A stretch of DNA of 64,000 nt from Sphagnum compactum (taxonomy: Eukaryota; Bryophyta; Sphagnopsida; Sphagnales): positions 16,298,304-16,362,303 of the forward strand of contig OZ234496.1 of the NCBI GenBank assembly GCA_965153455.1, in the 5' to 3' direction. The notes below the pieces were generated by a model. It was not told the origin of the DNA and ran no database searches. It saw nothing but the letters and a program-made list of their open reading frames with translations. The translations under genes were made by a program, and so were the position numbers. Shown one piece after another: positions 1 through 10,295 of the stretch; the first letter of the stretch is position 1, and the number at the start of each line of letters is the position of its first letter.

Positions 1-480
1 AAAAGGGAAAAACGTAAACATGTACATCATTGTAAAAACGTTAAGCATATTTTTAATTTTTAAATTTTGACAAACTCTGAATTGTAACATGAATTAGTAA
101 ATTTTACATTAAACCCTAAACCCTTGTACCATCAATGTGACCCATTTTCCATTACGTTCATTTTTGTATATGTTAAATCATATTGTAAAGTGAATAAATA
201 ATTTTGAAAACATCAATTTCATGATATATTGGCGGGGAATCAAGTATTTAAAAAATATTTTTATGTTTCATGGTGAATATAAATATCCCATGATGATGCA
301 GGTATTACATTTAATTTCCATAACTTTGTTCAAACGACCTTCTACCATCAATGTGAAGAACTTTGCAATACCTTCATTTACTTGAATCAATATGTAGGGC
401 ATGTTATATTGAGCATTGAAAAAATATTTCAAAAAATCTTTTGTTTCATGGTTTAAGATATTATCGCAATATGATGCAAG
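1..480. other. AT-rich intergenic DNA with telomere-like motif
   Basis: No gene is visible. The stretch is AT-rich and opens into the repeat array that follows. Around 113-124 there is a short plant-telomere-like motif, AAACCCTAAACCC, of less than two units, too short to call an interstitial telomere by itself. Confidence 0.5.
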
Positions 481-1520
481 TATTGCTTTCCTTCTAGGTT
501 TTGATATGGTTATGCCCTTGCAAGTTTCAAAAAATATGTTTTAAAACCCAAATGATTTATGGTATACCTTGAAAGGGGTAATGCACATGCATTGAATATT
601 CCTATGCATGAGCAATACCCCTTTAATAATCTATACAAAATAAATTTAACCCATGTTGGTAGGGCTATGCATTACCCTTCCAATAAAGTAGACCCATAGT
701 GTTTATTGAATACCCCAAGCAAAATATTGTTTTGCTTGTAAGTTTTGGTAGGGCTATGCAATACCCTTCCATGTTTCAAGTTATGGAGCCCAATGTATTT
801 CTGGGACAACCTATGAAGGGTATTGCATGTGTATTGTGTAGTTTTGAGGATGAGTAATACCCCTCCAATAGTAGACCCATGGTGTTTAATTACAAAATAC
901 CCTAATGAAGGTATTGGTTTCCTTGTAGGTTTTGGTAAGGCTATGAAATACCCCTCCATGTGTCAAAAGATGTGTTATGGAGCCCAATGTATTTCTGGGA
1001 TACCTCAAGAGGGGTATTGCATGTTCATTGAATTTATTTGGGCATGAACAATACCCCTCTAATAGCTTAGACCAAAATAATTCAGCCCATGGTGTTTATA
1101 ACGTAGCACAATGAGGGTATTGAGATCCTTCTAGGTTTTGGTAAGGTTACGCAATACCCCTTCACATGTCAAAAGATATGTTATGGAACCCAATGTATAT
1201 TTGGGATACCTTGAGAAGGGTATTACAATGTCACCCAATGAGGGTATTGCAATGTAGCCCAATGAGAGTATTACATTCTTTCTAGGTTTTGGCAAGGTTA
1301 TGCAATACCCATCAAATTGTCAAAAGATATGATATGTAGCCCAAAATGTTTTAGGGATACCTAAAATGGGGTATTGCACGTTCATTGAGTATTTTGTTTT
1401 ATGAACCTAAGTACAACATGCATCTAAATTAAATTGGAGCTCCATATCGCTTTGATTATCCACTTGGTTTGCAATACCCCAATGGAAAACATTCTCTGAG
1501 CAAAACTTGCAATACCCTTA
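480..1520. repeat. Diverged tandem array with TGCAATACCC / GGGTATTGCA motifs
   Basis: Imperfect units of about 150-250 bp are recognisable by the anchor TAGGTTTTGGTAAGGCTATG near 491, 738, 925, 1130 and 1278. Each unit carries TGCAATACCC-type motifs and their reverse complement GGGTATTGCA, for example near 614, 749, 856, 947, 1050, 1153, 1302 and 1471 in one sense and near 817, 1010, 1243 and 1370 in the other. A second shared block reads GTTATGGAGCCCAATGTATTT. Short open frames across it come from the repeat itself and have no protein-like features. Confidence 0.75.
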
Positions 1521-1624
1521 TATGGGGGGTGTTAAATACTTTAATCATCCCCTTATTTATTTGTTTGAATGAACAAGAGCAAGTTCCATGCAATACCTTC
1601 ATTTTATTCATTTCTCATCATTGT

Positions 1625-2154
1625 CGACCGTTGGGGGTCTTTTGGAGTGGCAACCATGTAGGTAGGTGTAGCCATGTAGGTGGGGTTTGGTAGGTACCTA
1701 CTTAAAGTGTTGGTAGGTAGGACGGTGGAAGGGCGGCTAGGTGGGTGGGGATGAGAGTAGCAGATCTTAAATTTATAGGTGAGTAGGTAGATGGGGAAGA
1801 GTCTACTTTTAATTTAAATATATAGGTGAGTAGGTTGGAGGGGGACAGAGGGGGTTAGTAGGTGGGTGGACGGGAAAAGTTTCAAAAGAAAAAAAGAAAA
1901 GATCAGGGCTGAGAAAGGGCAAACAAAAAAAGTGAACCTGGGATGGCAGAGGGATAGAAAAGAGAATCCATCCATCCACGTTGGTGCACTGGTGGGTGCT
2001 AGCTGGTTCACTCTGGGCATTTGAGACCCTCTTCTTACAGAATTCGTTACCAAGGTGAAACCAAATACTAACTCAGTTGAGGTTCATCCATAACTGAGTT
2101 GTAATGGGCATCCAGTGGACGGTGCGCTTGTGGGTGGCGGTTCTCAATGTGGCC
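1625..2154. mobile_element. Composite MITE remnant related to the element at 56890-57272
   Basis: The first part (about 1640-1870) is a TAGG/GTAGG-rich low-complexity tract resembling the interior of the 56890-57272 element. Around 1978-2013 lies a terminus like that element's right end (GTGGGTGCT..GGTTCACT). From about 2037 to 2154 the sequence matches the reverse complement of 56890-57010, sharing TTACCAAGGTGAA, the palindromic AACTCAGTTG..CAACTGAGTT pair and GGCATCCAGTGGA, and ending GTGGCC. It looks like two partial copies joined in opposite orientation. The outer left boundary is uncertain. Confidence 0.6.
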
Positions 2155-2186
2155 GTTCGTTCGCCCTGGCCCCATCGCACTAGTAA

Positions 2187-2804
2187 GAGCATCTCCAGCA
2201 GTGCTCAGTACATCATCCTGCACAGTAGTAAAAGCACAGGAAGAAAAGTCAACATTTGCCGGTTTGGCTCAGGAAATTGGTTTTGGATCAGCATCATTGG
2301 AGAGTTGCTGGGGCTGGTGAAGGGCGCAGCAACATTGTGCACCTGCAGACAGCGTGTAATAAATGTGATCTGACTGCTGTTTCAGCTTTTCTGATTGGCC
2401 CATCAATACTGATTAGTCCAGGTGGTTTGCTGTTAGTAGTCCCCATCAACATTGTGCACCTGCAGACAGAGAGAGTGTAATAAATGTGATCTGACTGCTG
2501 TTCAGCTTTTCTGATTGGCCCATCAATACTGATTAGTCCAGGTGGTTTGCAGTTAGTAGTCCCCATCAACATTGTGCACCTGCAGACAGAGAGAGTATAT
2601 AAATGTGATCTGACTGCTGTTCAGCTTTTCTGATTGGCCCATCAATACTGATTAGTCCAGGTGGTTTGCTGTTAGTAGTCCCCCACCTATTTGCTGTGCC
2701 AGTGTCAGTTGTATGGGTGGGGTTGAAAATAAGCAAATAACTAAACTTGGATTTGAGAAATATTTTGCAGGGTCATCCCATACTGAGCACCGCTGGAGAT
2801 GCTC
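2187..2804. mobile_element. PIF/Harbinger (Tourist)-like MITE with TAA target duplication
   Basis: The ends are inverted: GAGCATCTCCAGCAGTGCTC at the left, and at the right its reverse complement with one mismatch in the first 20 bases. TAA precedes the left end (2184-2186) and follows the right end (2805-2807), the 3-bp duplication typical of PIF/Harbinger elements. No transposase is present, so it is non-autonomous. It is 618 bp only because an internal segment is tandemly repeated; the relative at 19369-19710 has a single copy of that segment and is 342 bp. GAGCATCTCCAGC-type ends are common among plant Tourist-like MITEs. Confidence 0.85.
2329..2690. repeat. Internal tandem repeat of about 120 bp, three copies
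   Basis: The segment from GTGATCTGACTGCTG through CAACATTGTGCACCTGCAGACAG recurs at 2365, 2486 and 2605, with periods of 121 and 119 bp and few differences. It lies wholly inside the MITE at 2187-2804. The near identity means the expansion is younger than the divergence between this element and its relative at 19.4 kb. Confidence 0.85.
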
Positions 2805-3989
2805 TAATATGCTTCATAACAGCTCTTGTCATGATGTTTCTAGCCCCAGTTTTCTGCACAAAAGAATGAAGAATTTAGAATAATAATTTTTATAATTCGC
2901 TTGAATCTACTACTTTCATGACATTGGTAGGACACTGACTACTTGCGCACATTGTAATCTGAAATCACAGTGCACACACATAGTGGCCGTGTTTGTAAAG
3001 TCCGTGCTTTTGGTAATCGGTGGACACTGACTTCAATGTCACCGCCCTCACTCGAGTGGGAGGTGGGTGTGCGTTGTGCAATGTGTATGTTGAGATTCGA
3101 GAACTTGACTCATCCATATATCCGTAGTTGAATGAGATGAGACATCGCGTGCACCACGTCACAATGTTGAATTTAGAATTGAAAATTTGTAAGATATGTT
3201 TCTTGGATCTCATGAGTTGTCCGTTAGGGACCCGTAATACCACCGAATCTAGTGACTCGGCTTGCTGGCCAGCTTCCAAAGAACGAATCCAAATTCAAAT
3301 GATGATGAAACTCTGGCAAGCTCCATTAAACAAGGTGTGTTATCCACATTGGCCCTGCCATTGATTTGATATCAACAATTGATATTTATAATAAATTGGT
3401 CGCAGCTAGGGGAAAAAATAAAAAATAAATCTATTTTAATGTACATCATGTTGATGTAAAAGAAAAAAAATTAATGATTTTTTATTCATTTTTTAACATC
3501 ACATTAGATATGAGGAACCCAAAAGGAATCTCACATCAAATGATGACATGTTCTAGGAACCTATATAAACATTTCAAAAGTTGTTACTAGACCAAAACCA
3601 ATAGGAAAATGTCACAACACAATTTTTTATTTTTTGCAAATCTAATGACTTTTTTCTCGAAAAAAAAAATTGACCAAATATTTTCTTTTTACATTTATTT
3701 TTCACATTTGTGCAAAATTTCAAACCCCCCCCCCCAAAAAAAGAAAAGGACTTTTCATGACATGTGTATTTGAATGTTTTGAATCACATTGTCACATTTT
3801 GAAAGAATTACATACAATTTTTGCCTATGATGGGTGCAATAACCATTTTTGGAGAAAATATTTTCATATTTAGTTTTGTGGTGACAAAGTCAGTTGGGCT
3901 GGGTGCACATGTGCGGAGGTGGCAGAGAAAACAAAATGTCAAAAGATGAATGTGAATTTCTTACAACCAAATTAGGATGAATCATCTCA
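2805..3989. other. Intergenic, no gene recognised
   Basis: AT-rich DNA with a slightly GC-richer patch at 2940-3360 that does not read as any family I recognise. A TATATAAA box (3562-3569) sits 23 bp below a motif resembling the plant snRNA upstream element, but no snRNA follows. A run of nine C lies near 3726. Confidence 0.5.
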
Positions 3990-4080
3990 CCTAGTTGATA
4001 GGGGATAAAATCCCTGGAAGCTACTATACTCTATAATGATTCTCAACACAATATCCCTGCCTTACAAGGCAGCACCAACA
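3990..4080. repeat. Dispersed repeat, inverted partner at 43580-43675
   Basis: The block TAGGGGATAAAATCCCT..AAGCTACTATACTCTATAATGATTCT..AACACAATATCC..GCCTTACAAGGC matches the reverse complement of 43580-43675 with scattered differences. No coding capacity is visible. It may be part of a terminal or solo-LTR-like repeat of an unidentified element; only the shared core can be delimited. Confidence 0.6.
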
Positions 4081-7010
4081 AAGCAAAGCACCCACCAAAG
4101 CAAAGGGGGAAAAGAAGAATAAGTCTAATCACATGCCAACACGGCATAGAAAATTGAGGCATGGGTATATACTAGCATTGAAAAGATTATGAGGAACAAA
4201 CAACTAAGGGATAGCACAACCCCACTACAGAATCTCAATTGAGAGATATTGAATTTTGAGTAATATTGTCATTGGAAGTTTAATATAAATTCACAATTCA
4301 ATTTTTAATGAAAATTAAAAATTTTGGACTTTGGCTAAAGATGGTGTAACATTTTCCCTTTCAAGATTCCATCAATAATATATCACATTATTTAACTTTT
4401 TTTTAATCAAATTTTTAAATTAAAAAATCAACTTTCTTATCCAAAGAACTTGAGTTTGTGTGAGGAATGTTTTCCTTGGTTCTGAATCTAACAAAAGACT
4501 AATTCTACCGGTTGGTTCTTTGTGCCAGTTCTAACATAAGGGTGTCAACATGAGTTGAGGTCCCAAGAACGTAGACCCAAACCCCCCATTTTAACTTTGC
4601 AAATTAAATTTCCTCACAAGATGAATTCTAATTTTTATTTTTTTTTAAATTTATTGATGGAACCTGTGGTTTAGTCTTAGAATATTTGCTTGGATTTTTA
4701 AAACTTTCAATTTTAGTGATTTTCACAAAGAATTTAAAACCAATCTAATTTAAGACCTAGTCCAATTCTATTTTTATTACACACAACTCAACACAAAAAA
4801 ATCATGTGTGAAATATTAGTTTATTTCATTAGTGCACACGATTCAAAATAAAAATTATGTAATATTAATTATGTACAACCTGTCAAATGCAATAAACTTG
4901 CTTAAAATATAAGATCAAGCTTACACTTTTTTAAAAAAAGTTGTACTTATTTACTTAGATAACCTTAAAAAAAACATGTTTAAAATGGGGTAGATTCTCC
5001 CTTCAAGTTTTAACTCAATTTTGACTAGAGATCAGTTGCTTGGTTAAGCTCCAATGACGATTCCAACAAAACCCAAAACCTCCGATCCTAAAATCCTAGA
5101 ACCAAACCTATAACTTGGACCTGAACTTGCCAACACGATGTAAACTCGACCTTAGCATTCCCCAATTAAATATAACCTCAAAGAAGCCTCATTGAAAAAG
5201 GTGAAGATATGAGTGTAGGTGCTTATTCACCTAGCCTGACCTGACCATATGAGCCCTTGAGGAGGGATGGCCAAGGCAAGTCAAGCAAAGAATGAACTGC
5301 TATCTAGGCTACCAATGTTGTTTTTTTTTTTCACTTTTTTTTGGTTTTAAAAGTTTTGCAAATTTTTCCAAGTTTTTAGCAAAACTAGTCAAATTTACAC
5401 TTTTTTTTAATCCATTTTTTTTGTGGCTTAGGAACATTTACTTTATTGAGTGAGGCCTTATCTTAAAGGCTATATTTAACTCAAACAAACCATAAATTTT
5501 GGACTTGGAGACCCTATTTAGTCTTAGGTTCCATGGTATATTTATAATGTTTAAAAGGAATCCAAAATTTTGGGGGGTTCGGGTCTAGGTTCTTGGGACC
5601 CCAATTCATTGGTGTAGGTTTTACCTTGCTACCAGTGTAGGTGCTGAAAAACTCAAGGGAGGAAGGGATGACACCTTGGAACCTTTTGTTCCTTTGCCCC
5701 TTTGCCCCTTTGTGACCCATTTTGGGTGTTGCTCTTGTGGCTCGGGATTGGGTCCTTTGTCTTTGTTCTTCCTTTCCCGAACAATGACACCACCTGGAGG
5801 CATGAACCGTCTTCATATGTGCATTGGGTAGGCAGCATTTAAGTCACATGATGATATATTGTCCCTTGCTCCCCCCTTTGTTTATTGTACCTAAGTGAAA
5901 ATGAATTTGGATACAGGCCTCTTATCCCAAGTACCTACTCCTACCCCACTCCAAGTCTGATTTTTAAAACTTAAAAAAGAAGTAACAAAACATAGAAGAG
6001 TTTTGTTTTACTTGGATATAGGAATCAATCAGGGCTCATAATAATAGAACAAGATCCTCAAAGACCATTTTTTATTTTTACATTAATGGTCCACTTTAAA
6101 AATTAAAAGTAATAACCAAAATTTGTTTTGGTCTGATTTGGATAGAAGTCTGGGTTCATAATGGCACAAGGTCCTCAAGGATCATCATCACATGTATTTC
6201 ATATATTTTTATATATTGATGATGCATTCAAACCATGTGTTCACATGCTCCCCTTCCCCCCCCCCCCCCTCTTTTCCACACCAAAAGAGGCAAAAGCCTT
6301 GATAGAGTTGAAGTACATAACATCACCCATCACATGTGTTGCATTTAAAAGTAGTACCCTCTTTGGGGTTTGTGGTGGTCGGTGGTGATGGGTTTTGGAA
6401 TTTTTCACAACAAAGGGTAGGTGAGAAAAAAAGCTTCAAAACAAGATAACTATAGAGCGAAAGAGACTCACTTCACTCGAGAGGTGAAGAAGGAGTTTTC
6501 CTACTTTGTTCAGCTGCAATCATCATCATCATCATCCATCCCCTCCCTTGGCATTCCCCTTGCCACAACACACCCCAAAAGTGTGGACAACAGGAAAGTG
6601 AAGAAAAGTTGGATCTGGGTGGATTCATTCTGTGGCAGCTGGTGTATGGGTAGATGTGGAAAGTCGTGGAGCATCTCAGGTGTAAGTAGTGCTATGGAGA
6701 GAAAAAGTAAGAAGAACATTGTCGAAAGAGCTAAGCTAAAGACAGAAACAAACTTTGTCACGGAGTCAAAAAAGACAACCCTCAAATGCAGGCTTTCATT
6801 AACAAAGAGCCAAACATATACCGAGCAGAACTTTCCAAAAGACAGCAATGAGAAGGCACGATCTTATGTGCTACTAAGCTAGGTCCTCTAGCAAGCTCTC
6901 CCCCCCTCACCCCCCCCCCCCCCCCCCCACCACCACCACAATTATTTGGCAAGGGGTGAACAACAACAACAACAACACCCACAAAGCACACCACCCTTGA
7001 GAGATCAAGG
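4081..7010. other. Intergenic DNA with an inverted-repeat pair and homopolymer C tracts
   Basis: Mostly AT-rich. Segments at 4557-4590 and 5571-5602 are inverted copies of each other (GGTCCCAAGAAC, TAGACCC, ACCCCCC). Long C runs occur near 6257-6271 and 6909-6929, the latter followed by CAC and CAA microsatellites. An open frame of 153 codons at 6421-6882 matches no family I know, has no strong start context and overlaps a comparable open frame on the other strand, so I do not call a gene. Confidence 0.5.
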
Positions 7011-7046
7011 ATACCTTTCTCAGCCTTTTGGCTAAGATCAAGTGTT
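7011..7046 (+). pseudogene. Truncated U2 snRNA copy (5' domain only)
   Basis: The 35 nt from ATACCTTTCT to ATCAAGTGT match the conserved 5' end of U2 snRNA, including stem-loop I (GGCCTTTTGGCT region), with one difference (CTCAGCC for CTCGGCC). Homology stops just where the branch-site-pairing sequence GUAGUA should begin: here it reads GTTGTG, and nothing downstream resembles the Sm site or the 3' stem-loops. No plant upstream sequence element or properly spaced TATA box precedes it, only C-, CAC- and CAA-rich sequence. It is therefore a non-functional fragment. Confidence 0.8.
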
Positions 7047-7331
7047 GTGTGATTGAGGATGATGAAAAAGGATAGTAAATGATTTTATCAATGTCAGGGA
7101 ATCAAATAAATATCTTTGGATTTTATTGGCTTCCCCTCCCCCTCCCCCCTCTTCCCCAAGTGAAGAGATTTTGCATCCAAGTAAAAGAATTTGGGGTAAA
7201 GTTTTTGGCCTTGTTGGATCCAATTGAGAGATGACTTTTTTTGGAGAGCTAGTTGTATTTTATAAGTTGCTTTCAGGATCAAATTCATTTTGCAGTCGTA
7301 ATGACCTGCCAGAAATTTTGCAGTGTAGGGT

Positions 7332-7351
7332 AAACCCTAAACCCTAAACCC
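7332..7351. repeat. Interstitial plant-type telomere repeat (about three units)
   Basis: Three perfect AAACCCT-type units, the Arabidopsis-type telomere sequence found in most land plants. The tract is surrounded by ordinary AT-rich DNA and is not near a chromosome end within this window. Confidence 0.85.
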
Positions 7352-9005
7352 ACCAAACATCACCCGGTGATCAAACACCCCTCTTGTGCAAACCAGTGCT
7401 GGTGAATGGTCACACTCCTTTTGTGCAAGCATTTGAATGAATGCAACCCTATGTCCAAACACCCAGTCTTGAAAAAATACGTTCAATCTTTTCATATAAT
7501 TCAAATGAAATCTTTTTTTTTTGTGTGCAGTTATGAGTATAGGAAAAAGCAATAACAAAAACAAAACACACTATCATATGTAGTCATGTTTGGTTATGGG
7601 AAAGGATTAGCACATTGTATGTGTAATCGTGTTTGGTTATGCAAGAGGACCAACCCATTGTAATGCACATACTTGGGTGGGTTTAAGGGTGGGTTTAACT
7701 TTTTGTCAAAAAATCAACATAAGCAAAATGCAAATAAAAATTTGATTGTTTAGTTATGAGGGTTTAGGTTCACATTAAAAGGCATAAAATTGCTCATTAA
7801 TAAATCCTAAACCTAACAATGATACAATGCACAAAGATCAGCAAAAAAACTCCTTTCTTTGAATCCTTGAAAGTGCCACTTTTATTAACCCCAAAGGAAA
7901 GTCCCCAAAGATTCCTATTATCCAAAAATTCATAGTTTGAAATGTTGCATCAATGACCTTCAAAAGTGCTAGAGATTAGCTGAGTCATATGAATTGTTCC
8001 TACACATTTTTCCCCATTGCATGCATAAAAGATTTTGGTGTAGATTGGGATCATTTTGCAAATTTTCATAAGTCATTATATTCTACTATAGCAATCCATG
8101 AACATGTTATAGCAAAATTTCCAAATTTATTACATTTTCTAAATTCTTGGGTTATTTACAAAGAAGAAAAAGGCATACCCTTGGTGGGGCCAAAATGCAC
8201 TCCACCAACTTGTTGGAGGTTGGACTAAGAAGAGATAAACACTTATGAACTTGATAGTCCCTCATAAGAGACAAAGCAACATGTTGGATTTGCAAGTAGA
8301 AGACCTTGCAACCAAAAAGGAAAATCTTCCCCTTGGGTAGATGCATATCAAGTGGCACATTTTCAACAATTTTTACACTCCCTACAAGTCCATACAAGAT
8401 TCTTTAAAATGATTCAAATGGACATGGTTGTTACTTTAAAAAATATTATTATTCTTAATCTTTGAAGAATACATGTTCAATCCTCTACAAACCTTCCCAT
8501 ATTTATGTAAAAGTTTGTATGTAATGTAGTTGATGTCATTTTTAAATTTGGAAGTCCTAAAATGAAAACCCACACAGTCCATTAAAAATAATGCCCCATC
8601 TAAAACTTTCAAAAAATATGCTTTTGGGCAAAAAATTTGAAAAACAAAAAAAAATTGCAACTCATATGGACTTATGAAAATATGGTCAAATTTTAACCAT
8701 TCAAAAATCCCTAGTTATTAAACGATTAAAATTTTCAAAGAAAAGTTCTTCATATGTGTTCATCATCTTGTACTACATTATATATTAAGTCCCAATAACA
8801 AATTTGGAATGTGAATCAATATTTTTTTTTCTATTTTGTGATGTTCCAATCAAACAACTAGTCTATATTTTTCGACTTCAAAATTCCATTACTACTCACA
8901 AATGAGTTTTGAATCAATAAATAACCACACAGTTCTTTTCATAATGAAGTTATTAATCTAGATACAAGTCCTAATTACTAGATCTAATGATATATTAATC
9001 ACCAT
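7352..9005. other. AT-rich intergenic DNA
   Basis: I see no gene, no clear repeat and no recognised transposon. The short open frames on either strand lack family features. Confidence 0.5.
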
Positions 9006-10295
9006 ATGCATTTGAATAAAAGGTACCCAAGGAAAAAACAACGTTTTGTCACAAAAGTGAACCACTATAGCTTGCATCTAACCCTTTATTCTGACCAACA
9101 AAACAAAAAATCAACACCACGATTGAATCAAGTGTTAAAAAGGACATGTGGACAATATGAAGCATTAAAAGCAATAATGGATGTTATTGAGAATGGGACA
9201 CATTCCATGAAGAAGGCCAGCAAGTCATGGAACATCTTAATGAGTTCCTTTACTAACCACCTAAATGGAAAAACCAAATCCAAGAAGATGGGGCCAAGAG
9301 GTGTGCTTACAAAAGGAGAAGATGCAATAGTGATTACATGGACATTATCAATCCAAAAATGTGGACCATCCATTAGCCTACAACAATTGAAGATGAAAGT
9401 TGCAAATATAACAAAGGCAAAGGTTACACCATTCCTAAATGGAATACCAGGCAATAATTGGTGGAATTAGTTCAAGTGCACACATCTAAAAGTCAACATA
9501 CGGCAAGTAAAAGGATTGGAAGTTTGCAAAGCACAGGGGCTAACACCTAATTCATGCATTTTTTTCTACACCAACTTGCAATCATTGTACAACCAACACA
9601 ATTATAGTTTTGATCATATATGGAACTCTAATGAAACAAGGATTCAAAATGGCAGATAGTTTGGAACAAGAGTTTTGGCTAGGAGAAGATCTAATGCAAT
9701 TTATAGTATCATCCCAAAATCTTGGGAATGGTTAACTATAAATTATGCAATCAATGTTGTAGGGGGTGTTCTACCTAGTTTTTACATCTTCAAAGGTGAA
9801 AGACTAAAGGATGACTACATTAAACTTTACAAACCAAGTACTTGCATGGTAATGCAAAAAGAAACATGGATGACTACTTTCTTGTTTTAAAAACTTTTGT
9901 CTTTCTTTAATAAGTCAGTTATAGGTGGAATGTCCCTCAACAACCAACATTTGTTAGATCTAGATGGACATGGTAACCATGTTACCCTAGAAGCAATAGA
10001 ACAAAGCAAAAAAATTTGGGTTGAACATGATCACATTGCAATCGAACACATCATATGCATTACAACCATTAAATGTGTCGTGTTTCAAACCTTTTAAAAC
10101 AACATTTAGAAAGGTAAAGGATGCAACTATGTCTAAAAACAATCACATGGAACAGGACAAGATAACCCTAGCTAGATGGGTAAATTAGGCCTTAGCACAA
10201 TCATTCACAAAAGAAAACATCAAGTCTGGGTTTAGGACTATAAATATATGGCCTTTGAACCCAAAGGCAATGGATAACAAGACTAAACCATTGTA
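9006..10295 (+). pseudogene. Decayed pogo/Tigger-like (Tc1/mariner, DDE_1) transposase
   Basis: One frame reads almost continuously as a pogo-like transposase. An N-terminal helix-turn-helix/CENP-B-type region is followed by the first acidic block (DHIWNSNETRIQ, matching W-N-x-D-E-T-G in relatives), a middle block with YIFKGERL, and the second acidic block LLDLDGHGNHVTLEAIE. After a frameshift near 10080 come CFKPFKTTFR and GFRTINIWPLNP. In-frame stops interrupt it at 9468 (a Trp codon in relatives), 9657, 9888 and about 10170. The first catalytic Asp is replaced by Asn. No terminal inverted repeats were found, so the element limits are unknown and it cannot make an active enzyme. Confidence 0.8.

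Noticed and set aside
3528-3569. snRNA-type promoter (upstream element plus TATA)
   Set aside because: The element matches only about 9 of 11 bases, and no U6 or other snRNA sequence follows at the expected distance.
6421-6882. 153-codon open frame as a gene
   Set aside because: No family resemblance, no supporting exons, a competing open frame on the other strand, and simple-repeat content (CATCAT giving poly-Ser).
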